A stretch of 64,000 nucleotides of DNA from assembly GCF_000155675.2 (NCBI RefSeq), contig NC_020911.1, forward strand, positions 1,416,501-1,480,500. Reading direction: 5' to 3'. Under the pieces are notes generated by a model. That model searched no databases and was not told the origin of the DNA. It worked only from the letters and a program-made list of their open reading frames with translations. Within the stretch, counting starts at the first letter, position 1; each line of letters begins with the position of its first letter. The DNA is from Octadecabacter antarcticus 307 (lineage in GTDB: Bacteria > Pseudomonadota > Alphaproteobacteria > Rhodobacterales > Rhodobacteraceae). The translations under genes and the position numbers were made by a program. Positions 1 to 6,775 of the stretch are shown in pieces.

Positions 1-132
1 CTTTTATGCACGCAGCGCAGCCAGATGCAACGCGACGTAAATCACCGCACCAAACGCGCGACCCTACGTTATACTTGTATGGAATCAGTTTTCGCAGGCA
101 ATATTTCCGCAATCTCAGGGAGGAGATACGTT

Positions 133-519
133 ATGAAGAAAACAGCACTCACACTCGCGGCCACGATTAGCTTTGCTGGCGCAGCTTTTGGCGACCCACT
201 TGAAGGGGCTTGGCGCACGCCAGCAGACGACAATGGCAATTCCGGTCTTGTTGTGGTGGCCCCTTGTGGGACGGCTCTTTGTGGCACGCTGTCGCAATCG
301 TTTGATAGTTCGGGCGCACAGATGGAGTCGCCGAACATCGGCCGCCAGATTATTTTTGATACGACCCCATCTGGGGACGGTGCGTATCGCGGGCAGGTCT
401 GGTCGCCAGATCGTGACAAGACCTACAATTCGCGCCTTCAGCTGACCGGTGACACTTTGTCGGTTTCCGGCTGTGTGTTCGGCATTTGTCGTGATGGCGG
501 CACATGGATACGCAATTAA
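133..519 (+). CDS. DUF2147 family exported protein
   Basis: A 128-residue protein with an N-terminal signal peptide: basic MKKT start, hydrophobic stretch, AFG cleavage area near residue 20. The mature part begins DPLEGAWRTP and carries the small beta-rich pattern of DUF2147 proteins, with CGTALCGTL and a late SGCVFGICRDGG segment holding paired cysteines that may form disulphides in the periplasm. The start at 133 is chosen because GGAGGAGA lies just upstream and the signal peptide begins there; longer in-frame starts would bury the signal. Function of the family is unknown; export is inferred from the leader. It converges with hisH across a shared hairpin terminator. Confidence 0.85.
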   Translation: MKKTALTLAATISFAGAAFGDPLEGAWRTPADDNGNSGLVVVAPCGTALCGTLSQSFDSSGAQMESPNIGRQIIFDTTPSGDGAYRGQVWSPDRDKTYNSRLQLTGDTLSVSGCVFGICRDGGTWIRN

Positions 520-564
520 GGTATCGCCTTAACTGAGCGCCCTAGTGATCTGAAATAATGCAAC

Positions 565-599
565 AAAGCCGCGTTTGCAAAATTCCAAACGCGGCTTTT
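565..599. terminator. bidirectional hairpin terminator between DUF2147 gene and hisH
   Basis: AAAGCCGCGTTTG and CAAACGCGGCTTTT form a 13 bp perfect stem around a short AT-rich loop. The A-tract on one side and T-tract on the other make it usable from both directions. It sits between the two converging genes and abuts the hisH stop codon. Confidence 0.85.
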
Positions 600-1238
600 C
601 TATGGCGTCCACTGCAGGAAATTCGCAATCATTTGCAGGCCAGCGCTTTGGCTTTTTTCGGGATGAAACTGCGTGCCAATAATGGTGTCGCGCCCAACGA
701 TGGCCGTAACGTCGCCGGCGTAATCACAATGGGCCAGACGTTGCGCCCGATCCCCCATCACCATCTGGTAGGAATGGACGAAATACGCGTGATCGCCGGT
801 CTTGATGCCGTTTAGGACAGGGTGTGGCGTGTCGATCACAAGATCGTTCCAACCCATGTGTGGCACCGGCAGCGTCGGGTCGTTGGGTGTGATCTTGTGG
901 ACCTCACCATTGATCCAGCCAAAGCCTGCGGCTTCCTCGTACTCAAACCCCTTGATCGCGAGCATTTGCATACCGACGCAGATGCCCATGAAGGGGACCG
1001 CACGGATTTCAACACTTTCGCGGATGGCGTCAGCCAATCCAGAAATACCATGTAGTTCCGCCTGACAGTGCGGAAACGCGCCGTCACCGGGCAAGACGAT
1101 TCGATCAGCCTTAGCAACGATATCAGGGTCGCCAGTGACGATGATGTTGCCCGCATTCGTCTCAGCCGCCATGCGTTCAAACGCTTTTTGTGCTGAATGC
1201 AAATTGCCGCTGTCGTAATCAATCAGGACAGTTATCAT
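600..1238 (-). CDS. hisH: imidazole glycerol phosphate synthase glutaminase subunit
   Basis: This 212-residue class I glutamine amidotransferase supplies ammonia to HisF for imidazole ring closure in histidine synthesis. The nucleophile motif GICVGMQ places the catalytic cysteine near residue 87, and the His-Glu dyad is in TQFHPEKS near the C terminus. The N-terminal IDYDSGNLHS and the VLPGDGAFP oxyanion-strand region are characteristic of HisH. The start at 1238 is the first Met with HisH-like sequence; the upstream frame overlaps hisB and is not conserved-looking. It follows hisB by 22 bp on the same strand, so the two are probably cotranscribed. hisA and hisF are not in the window. Confidence 0.96.
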   Translation of the reverse strand: MITVLIDYDSGNLHSAQKAFERMAAETNAGNIIVTGDPDIVAKADRIVLPGDGAFPHCQAELHGISGLADAIRESVEIRAVPFMGICVGMQMLAIKGFEYEEAAGFGWINGEVHKITPNDPTLPVPHMGWNDLVIDTPHPVLNGIKTGDHAYFVHSYQMVMGDRAQRLAHCDYAGDVTAIVGRDTIIGTQFHPEKSQSAGLQMIANFLQWTP

Positions 1239-1260
1239 ACGATTTGTCCTGCGCCGTTTG

Positions 1261-1848
1261 TCACAAGGCACCCTTGGTCGACGGGATCGCATCCGCCTTA
1301 CGTGGATCAGTTTGCACCGCGACGCGCAGCGCACGGGCGAGAGCTTTAAACGCGGCCTCAACGATGTGGTGGCTGTTAAAGCCGTGTAAGCGGTCGATGT
1401 GCAACGTGATGCCGCCGTGTGTCGACAGCGCCTGAAAGAATTCGCGCACCAGTTCAGTATCAAAACTGCCGATTTTCGCTGTGGGCAGATCTAGGTTGCA
1501 GATCAGGTAGGGACGGGCGGATAAATCCAACGCACAGCGCACCTGCGCGTCGTCCATCGCAAGGTGGCAGTCACCGTAACGATTGATGCCACGCTTGTCG
1601 CCAAGGGCCTCTAGCAATGCCTGACCAAGCGCGATGCCCACGTCTTCGACCGTGTGGTGATCGTCGATGTGCAGATCACCCGTCGCGCGCACGGTCATAT
1701 CGATCAGCGAATGGCGTGCCAGTTGATCCAGCATGTGGTCAAAAAAGCCCACGCCGGTCTGATTGTCATAAAGTCCTGTTCCGTCGAGGTTTATTTCAAC
1801 TGAAATATCCGTCTCAGCGGTTTTGCGGGTGATTGTGCTGGTGCGCAT
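1261..1848 (-). CDS. hisB: imidazoleglycerol-phosphate dehydratase
   Basis: A 195-residue monofunctional HisB that dehydrates imidazole glycerol phosphate to imidazole acetol phosphate. The manganese-binding histidine clusters are visible: HHTVEDVGI near residue 70 and SHHIVEAAF near residue 170, plus [12 protein letters not shown] near residue 40. Length matches the usual 195-200 residues of the family. It is the first gene of a minus-strand pair with hisH, 22 bp apart. No histidinol-phosphatase domain is fused; a separate HisN-like phosphatase lies at 41.6 kb. Confidence 0.97.
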   Translation of the reverse strand: MRTSTITRKTAETDISVEINLDGTGLYDNQTGVGFFDHMLDQLARHSLIDMTVRATGDLHIDDHHTVEDVGIALGQALLEALGDKRGINRYGDCHLAMDDAQVRCALDLSARPYLICNLDLPTAKIGSFDTELVREFFQALSTHGGITLHIDRLHGFNSHHIVEAAFKALARALRVAVQTDPRKADAIPSTKGAL

Positions 1849-1979
1849 GGGGCTACTTCCTCGATGTTGTGGCTCTTATAGGGGGCGCGGCGCGCATCGC
1901 CAAGCGGCGTCGCGCGGAATGTGGGGATGCGGGCGCAATAGCCACAGGCCCGCAAGGGGTTGGAATCGGTGCCATAATT

Positions 1980-2018
1980 GCGTCAGATGCGTCAGATGCG
2001 TCAGATGTGTCAGATGCG
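1980..2018 (+). repeat. four tandem copies of a 9 bp unit
   Basis: GCGTCAGAT is repeated three times exactly and once as GTGTCAGAT, ending 27 bp before the acetyltransferase start. The 9 bp period keeps any reading frame. It lies in the leader or promoter of the next gene. Confidence 0.9.
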
Positions 2019-2044
2019 GCAATCGGCAAAGCAGGAGAGCGATC

Positions 2045-2632
2045 ATGGTATCAGAATTTTGGGACGTCCCTGTGGGTAAGATCGCGGCGGTGGTCACAAA
2101 TTTGCAGATGTTTGAACGTCCAACCCCACGTAATATCGTGCCCATCACCTCAGAACTAGTGGCGCACGACACACCTGATCTGGATTGGTACCGTGATCTG
2201 TTCATGCGGGTCGGCGGACAGCACTGGATGTGGTTTTCACGCCTTGGGATGGACGACGCCGCCTTGTCCGCAATTGTGCACCGCGATGATGTGAATATCT
2301 ATTCGGTCCGCGTTGATGGCCATGACGAGGGCATGCTGGAACTTGATTTTCGCCTGTCGGGTGAATGTGAACTGGGCTATTTCGGCCTGACACCTGCGAT
2401 GGTCGGCATGGGGGCAGGGCGCTGGTTGATGGAACATGCGCTCGACAAGGCATGGTCGCACCCGATTAACCGCTTTCACGTCCACACCTGCACGCTGGAT
2501 AGCCCGCAGGCGCTGCCGTTCTATACCCGCAGCGGGTTTGTCGCCTATCACCGGCAAGTGGAAATTGCGGATGATCCGCGCAAGAATGGTGTTTTGCCGC
2601 GCGATAGCACGCCGCAGGAACCGATCATCTAG
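2045..2632 (+). CDS. GNAT family N-acetyltransferase
   Basis: A 195-residue protein with the C-terminal acetyl-CoA binding pattern of GNAT enzymes: the strand ELGYFGLTPAM, then the pyrophosphate loop region VGMGAGRWLM, followed by the helix MEHALDKAW and a FYTRSGFVAYHR end typical of the last strands. The substrate cannot be told. The start at 2045 is supported by GCAGGAGA eight bases upstream. It is divergent from hisB across a spacer holding a 9 bp tandem repeat. Of four GNAT-type sequences in the window this is the only one whose reading frame is intact. Confidence 0.85.
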   Translation: MVSEFWDVPVGKIAAVVTNLQMFERPTPRNIVPITSELVAHDTPDLDWYRDLFMRVGGQHWMWFSRLGMDDAALSAIVHRDDVNIYSVRVDGHDEGMLELDFRLSGECELGYFGLTPAMVGMGAGRWLMEHALDKAWSHPINRFHVHTCTLDSPQALPFYTRSGFVAYHRQVEIADDPRKNGVLPRDSTPQEPII

Positions 2633-2936
2633 ACGCTTTGTCGGCACCCCAAAATATCAAGGGGCGCATTTCGCGTTCAAATTTTTGATTTTTGACAGTG
2701 AAATACTGTGCGCTGCTACGGCAATGCGCCTCTAGGCCTTGATTGCTTGGCCAAGAAAACCCGCGACGTTCTTGTCGGCAATGTCGTTGAAGCAGAGGTG
2801 GTCGCGGGAAGACGCTGATCGTAGGGGGTTATTGTGCGCCTGCAGCGAAGGTCCTGTCTCCACCGATTCTGTTGAAAAACACCGTGTTGCGCGTGCAGAA
2901 AGTTGGGCGTCGAACAGGGCGCAAGCGCCTTTCTTA
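2633..2936 (-). other. spacer with an unassigned coding-like remnant before the IS graveyard
   Basis: No complete gene is visible. On the minus strand a stop-free stretch from about 2936 to a TAG at 2732 reads through sequences such as CFNDIADKNVAGFLGQ. It has no convincing start and may be the tail of the adjacent IS1182 element or of an older gene. I do not recognise it. Confidence 0.4.
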
Positions 2937-3428
2937 TCAGGCTTTGCACGCTTGCTGCGTTGCAGGAAGGATCTTGGCTAGTTTGCGGAGGTTTTGGGCG
3001 GTTGCTGCGAGGAGGAATTCGTCATTTGCGCCGCATGGTCCTCGTAATCGAAGCCGTCCTAGCCCCAGGATGCGTTTGAGGTGAGCGAAGAGCATCTCGA
3101 GCTTTTTCCTCAGTCGCATTGAAACGGCGTATTGCTTGGTCTTAGCAATATCTCGGGCGACCTGGCGGGCGTCTTCGTGTTCGTCGCGGGTGATCTTGCG
3201 AACATCGGTATTCGGGCAGCATTTGGCTTTGGATGGGCAGGCCTGACAGATCAGCTTAAGCCCACGATATTTTGCCCTGCCCGTCGTGGTTGGGCCTCGG
3301 CTGGGATCGGAGGAGTTGCGGCGGAACTGCTTGAGCGACTGACTTTCTGGGCAGATGTACTTGTCGCCCTACGGGTCCCACTCAAAATTAGCGCGGCTCA
3401 GGGTGCCATCGGTGCGGCCAGCCTTATC

Positions 3429-3466
3429 CCCTCTCGTGCATGTGAACCTGCACATCCTAGGCAGTG
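3429..3466 (-). repeat. hairpin insertion element, copy H (38 bp)
   Basis: Read on the minus strand it starts CACTGCCTAGG and ends GCACGAGAGGG, the most diverged copy of the family. It lies between ATT and GAT of the IS1182 coding strand; deleting 38 bases restores a plausible PVIDKAGRTDG reading. Its stem uses ATGTG with CACAT. Confidence 0.75.
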
Positions 3467-3571
3467 AATGACCGGGATGTGCGGCGCGATGCCACGATCC
3501 ACTAACCATCCCTGCATCGTGCGCACGGACCCGACTTCGGCCTGACGGATCGACCGCGTGGCCTCAACATC

Positions 3572-3610
3572 CATTGCCCGGCAGTCGTTTGCGCTTGCGC
3601 CATGAGAGGG
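3572..3610 (+). repeat. hairpin insertion element, copy A, at a deletion scar
   Basis: Starts CATTGCCCGGCAGT and ends ATGAGAGG like the other copies, but the two stem halves do not match each other well (CGTTTGCGC against TTGCGCCATG). It sits where the transposase jumps from TFSKSR to DVEATRS, so about a hundred codons are missing. Confidence 0.75.
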
Positions 3611-4127
3611 GCGGCTTTTGGAAAAGGTTGAGTGGTTGGGCACATTGTCGCTCAGATCCAGTCCGCAGAACCAGCGGTAAGCAAGGTTCAGATGCACCTC
3701 TTCGCAGAGGCGATGTTCGGACCGAATGCCGAGGCAGCAGCCAACCAGCAGCATTCGGATCAGCAGTTCTGGATCAATGGACAGCGACCAGTATGGCTGT
3801 AAAAATCGGCTAAATATTGGCGGATGCCAGACAGATCGACAAGCCGATCAATGGATCGCAGCAGATGATCCCGAGGAACGTGATTATCTATCGAGAACGC
3901 ATAAAACAACGCGCCCTGCGTTTCTTGCTTTGGCCCCAACATCGAAATCATCCCCCGTTGCTAACTAGGCTCAGGACTCATAACCAAAATATAACGGTTG
4001 CGGCGAGCATGATGGCGGAGAGGAAGACCGTTGGGCTTCCGTCATAGCGTGTAGCGACGCGTCTCCAGTCTTTAATCCTGCCGAACATGCGCTCGATACG
4101 GTTGCGCCGTTTGTAAGGTCTCTTATC

Positions 4128-4168
4128 CATTGCCCGGCAGTGCATTGCAAAGCAATGTCACGAAAGGG
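4128..4168 (+). repeat. hairpin insertion element, copy B (41 bp)
   Basis: CATTGCCCGGCAGT, stem CATTGC-AAA-GCAATG, then TCACGAAAGGG. It separates TCTTATC from GTATTTG, which join to the expected KYDKRPYKRRN coding sequence on the minus strand. Confidence 0.85.
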
Positions 4169-4270
4169 GTATTTGATGGTCGTCTTGCGTGATTTGCGCT
4201 CAGGAATACAGGGGCGAGTTTCCTTGTCGACAAGGCCTTCTCGGAACCAGTCAGCGTCACACCGCCTGTC

Positions 4271-4307
4271 CACTGCCCGGAAGTCGAAACGCAGTTTCGA
4301 TGAGAGG
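4271..4307 (+). repeat. hairpin insertion element, copy C (37 bp)
   Basis: CACTGCCCGGAAG, stem TCGAAAC-GCA-GTTTCGA, then TGAGAGG. Removing it joins CCTGTC to GGCAAG and restores LLADRRCDADW on the minus strand. Confidence 0.85.
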
Positions 4308-4463
4308 GGCAAGCAACCAATCCGCCTCTGGTAGGCCGTTCATCAAGGCCGCCGCACCGGTATAATCGCTGACTTGACCCGCCGTGATAAAGAAGCGGAC
4401 GGGACGTCCTCTGTCGTCTGTAACCGCATGTAGCTTTGTGTTCATCCCACCTTTGGTCTGCCC

Positions 4464-4503
4464 CCTCTCGGGACATTGCTGCGCAATGCCCTGCCGGGCA
4501 GTG
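4464..4503 (-). repeat. hairpin insertion element, copy D (40 bp)
   Basis: On the minus strand: CACTGCCCGGCAG, stem GGGCATTGC-GCA-GCAATG-T-CCC, then GAGAGG. It lies between ATT and GGGCAG of the transposase; removal restores LIGQTKGGMNTK. Confidence 0.85.
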
Positions 4504-4577
4504 AATCAGGCGCCCACGCCATCTTTTATTAACCACAGGCTGGAAGCCGTGCGGTGTGCCTTGAGGTAAGTAGCGTC

Positions 4578-4615
4578 CGCTGCCCGGCAGTCGAAACACA
4601 GTTTCGATGAGAGCG
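4578..4615 (+). repeat. hairpin insertion element, copy E (38 bp)
   Basis: CGCTGCCCGGCAG, stem TCGAAAC-ACA-GTTTCGA, then TGAGAGCG. Removing it joins GTAGCGTC to GATCGAAAT and restores KTISIDATYLK on the minus strand. Confidence 0.85.
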
Positions 4616-4759
4616 GATCGAAATTGTCTTATTGTCTGGGGCCTGTTCTGCCAGCCCCATCATGATCCGGGCGAACACGCCCATGTCACTCCAGCGCTTC
4701 CAACAATTATACAAAGTCTTCGGCCGCCCATATTCGGCAGGCGCATCACACCACCGTAG

Positions 4760-4846
4760 ACGGGCGATTACCGGGGCTCCGCCCGCTCATGCCTTGAAAC
4801 GTCCACTGGACGTTTCATCGGGCCCGCGGCCCGAACCGTCATTCGC
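4760..4846. repeat. 87 bp multi-hairpin insertion in the IS5 transposase
   Basis: It interrupts INRNG-LRWCDA exactly. The ends are imperfect inverted repeats (GGGCGATTACCGG and CCGTCATTCGCCC). Inside are three arms: GGGC-TCC-GCCC, an 11 bp perfect stem TGAAACGTCCA-C-TGGACGTTTCA, and CGGGCC-CGC-GGCCCG. The layout is a closed stem with three arms. Length is a multiple of three but the reading frame holds a TGA. Confidence 0.75.
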
Positions 4847-5399
4847 CCCGTTGCGGTTAATGAAAATAATCCCGCTCAGAACGCGGCGATCGTCTCAGTG
4901 TGCACGGCCTCGGCTCTTCGGAAAGTAAGGCCGAAGCCGATCCATCTGCGCTTCACTCAGCCAATAAAGATTGCTCATTCTATCCCCCAACTTTGGGACT
5001 TTGAATCACGCAGCCATAGTAGCACCAAGTAGTTTAATGGGTCCTGTCCCTAGGTTTTTGATCCCCTGGTTTGATGGTGCGATCTATTCTTTGGAATGGA
5101 AGGAAGCATTATGGGACAAATACGTCATGGCTGCGCCACGACTACGCACGCCATCAGAGCAACAATACAGCGATCGCAAGCTACGACCGCAGCTTTGAGT
5201 CGAGAACTTGGTATAAATGTCAAAACGGTCTCCAAATGACGCAAGCGCAAAACTGTAGAAGACCGCAAGACTGGCCCCACGGACCCCAGTTCGACCGTTC
5301 TCAGCGCCGGTGAAGAGGCGATGATCGTCTCTTTTCGACGTCATACGCTCCTACCGCTGGATGATTGTCTTTATGCCTTGCAGCCAACTATCCCACATC

Positions 5400-5439
5400 C
5401 ATTGCCCGGCAGTTGCTTGCGGAGCAAGCAAAGAGAGGG
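5400..5439 (+). repeat. hairpin insertion element, copy F (40 bp)
   Basis: CATTGCCCGGCAG, stem TTGCTTGC-GGA-GCAAGCAA, then AGAGAGGG. It separates QPTIPH from TRSSLHRC in the IS481 transposase; the joined codon would be CGG where the family usually has Leu, so one base has also changed or the boundary is off by one. Confidence 0.82.
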
Positions 5440-5615
5440 GGACGCGATCTTCCCTGCATCGTTGTTTGCAACGGCATGGGATATCCCGACTGCCAGATAT
5501 GGAGGGCGACAAGCCGAAACGACAAAAGTTCAAACGCTATCCGATCGGATATTTTCATATCGACATTGCAGAGTTGCGCACCAACGAAGGAAAACTTTAT
5601 CTCTTTGTTGCCATT

Positions 5616-5655
5616 CATTGCCCGGCAGTGAATCGCAAAGCGATGTCACGAGAGG
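5616..5655 (+). repeat. hairpin insertion element, copy G (40 bp)
   Basis: CATTGCCCGGCAGTG, stem ATCGC-AAA-GCGAT flanked by GTG and CAC, then GAGAGG. Removing exactly 40 bases joins GTTGCCATT to GACCGAACC and restores LFVAIDRTSKFAVARL of IS481. This is the cleanest junction in the set. Confidence 0.9.
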
Positions 5656-6235
5656 GACCGAACCAGCAAGTTTGCCGTGGCACGGCTTGTAGAAAAAGCA
5701 AATCGCAAGACGGCCTGGGAGTTCCTGGAGGCTGTGCTGGAAGCGGTGCCATACAAGATCCACACAATTCTGACGGACAATGGCATTCAATTTTGTGAGC
5801 AACCACGTAACCGGAACACACCATATTCACGGCCTATGCGGTTTGACATGATCTGCGATGCCAACAGGATTGAGCACCGGCTGACCAAGCCCAACCATCC
5901 ATGGACCAATGGCCAGGTTGAGCGGATGAACCGCACGATCAAGGACGCAACAGTCAAGCGGTATCACTATGACAAGCATGATCAGCTGCACACCCATCTC
6001 GCAGACTTCATAGCGGCCTACAATTTTGCTCGAAGGCTGAAGACGCTCAACGGCCTGACGCCGTACGAATACATCTGCAAGATAGGGACTTCAGAACCAG
6101 AAAGATTCATCGTTAATCCGATCCACCAGATGCCGGGACCGAACACTTAGGCAATGTGGAGTCCCAATTGAAAATAACTGGCTTCACCTTGGTGGGTTTG
6201 ATACATAGGCCGGATGTTTAGGAAACAAAGACGGG

Positions 6236-6701
6236 CTAAATGTCCAGTTTGATCCGGAAACGCGGGCCTTCACCGATGATTTCTTCTAAGGTGTTCATGG
6301 CATTGTAGGCGGTGATGGCGGTGGTGTTGCTCGCGTCTGTGCTGATTGTCAGGCGGGTCGCCGATGTCAATTGCACGGGCTTTGGCGGCGGCGATCGGCG
6401 TTTTGCCGATGCCTTTGGCGCGATGTGGTTGCGTGACAAACAGGTGGTGGATATCTTAGCGGATCTTGCCGTCGTGCAGTACCATGGTTGGCGTGAGGCC
6501 AGCGTAGCCCGCTGGCAAACCTTGCAATTTGGCAATCAGCGCTGTGCCCATCGGGGCAGCACCAAAGAAGACAACGTCCAGTTGTGCAAGCGTGACCTGC
6601 GCATTGTCGCCATGAAACGCCTACAGCGCGCGGATCATCGTCAGAATATCGGGCAAGTCAGCTGCAGTGGCCAAAGTGATTGAGCGAGTGAGATCAGTCA
6701 T
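6236..6701 (-). pseudogene. GNAT family acetyltransferase, decayed
   Basis: From an ATG at 6701 the minus strand reads MTDLTRSITLATAADLPDI and continues as a GNAT protein (FFGAAPMGTALIAKLQG, GYAGLTPTMVLHDGK, HHLFVTQPHRAKGIGK). An in-frame TAG replaces a codon before AFHGD, a TAA follows GKIR, and the frame is lost after KARAIDIG. The conserved tail ATRLTISTDASNT continues in another frame to a stop at 6236. The acetyl-CoA loop (RAKGIGK) is still legible. The gene is next to the IS graveyard and upstream of the carnitine cluster, on the opposite strand. Confidence 0.8.
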
Positions 6702-6775
6702 TTGCGCAGTTCGCCGTTTGTGAGCTTGCGTGTCAAGGCGGTCCGGCTAAGGTCGGGTAAAAAAGGGAGAAGTAG

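Larger units (their letters stand above)
2937..3951 (-). pseudogene. IS1182-family transposase, degraded
   Basis: The N-terminal part from 3951 (GALFYAFSIDNHVPRDHLLR, then LAYRWFCGLDLSD and NHSTFSK) and the C-terminal part (KLEMLFAHLKRILGLGRLR and DEFLLAATAQNLRKLAK) are characteristic of IS1182 DDE transposases. The gene is dead. A one-base deletion follows HTGR near the start. There is a large deletion between TFSK and DVEATRS with hairpin copy A at the scar. A second deletion lies between SVRTM and GWLVDRG. Hairpin copy H is inserted after HIPVI. An in-frame TAG follows FEWDP. Remaining pieces still align to roughly half of a normal length of about 450 residues. Confidence 0.85.
3978..4978 (-). 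pseudogene. IS5-family (IS427 group) transposase, degraded
   Basis: From ATG at 4978 the pieces read MSNLYWLSEAQMDRLRPYFP, then INRNG, LRWCDAPAEYGRPKTLYNC, KTISI, DATYLKAHRTASSL, GGMNTKLHAVTDDRGRP, PEADWLLA, DRRCDADWF, RKSRKTTIKY, and finally an ATVIFWL end at 3978. Each join between pieces is a hairpin copy or the 87 bp insertion. Other damage is ordinary: TGA in place of a sense codon at 4895-4897 and a one-base loss in the run before RLIGQTKGG. The transposase cannot work, and the element copies arrived in, or outlived, a dead gene. Confidence 0.85.
3969..5050 (-). mobile_element. IS5-family insertion sequence remnant with five internal insertions
   Basis: Imperfect ends face each other: GGCTCAGGACTCATAA at the left and the complement of TTAATGGGTCCTGTCCC at the right, with TA-rich flanks that may be the target duplication. 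The present length is about 1082 bp. Subtracting hairpin copies B, C, D and E (41, 37, 40 and 38 bp) and the 87 bp element leaves about 839 bp, the usual size of an IS427-group IS5 element. Confidence 0.75.
5111..6150 (+). pseudogene. IS481-family transposase, degraded
   Basis: From ATG at 5111 the pieces read MGQIRHGSATTTHAIRAAIQ, LSRELGINVKTVSK, then DDCLYALQPTIPH, RCLQRHGISRLPDMEG, the DDE core YFHIDIAELRT and HTILTDNGIQF, and PNHPWTNGQVERMNRTIKD, ending MPGPNT at 6150. These are strong IS481 signatures. Codon 43 is TGA where a Trp is expected (SKWRKR), and hairpin copies F and G shift the frame twice. Apart from these the element is close to intact, so decay is recent. No terminal repeats could be fixed with confidence. 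Confidence 0.88.

Noticed and set aside
3429..5655. The hairpin elements as translational bypass (byp-like) or self-splicing sequences kept in working genes.
   Set aside because: The host transposases also carry ordinary stop codons, one-base losses and deletions, so they would be dead even if the elements were skipped. Mobile insertion is the simpler reading.
3429..5655. The repeated hairpins as a CRISPR array.
   Set aside because: Copies lie at irregular distances in both orientations inside coding sequence, with no spacers and no cas genes.
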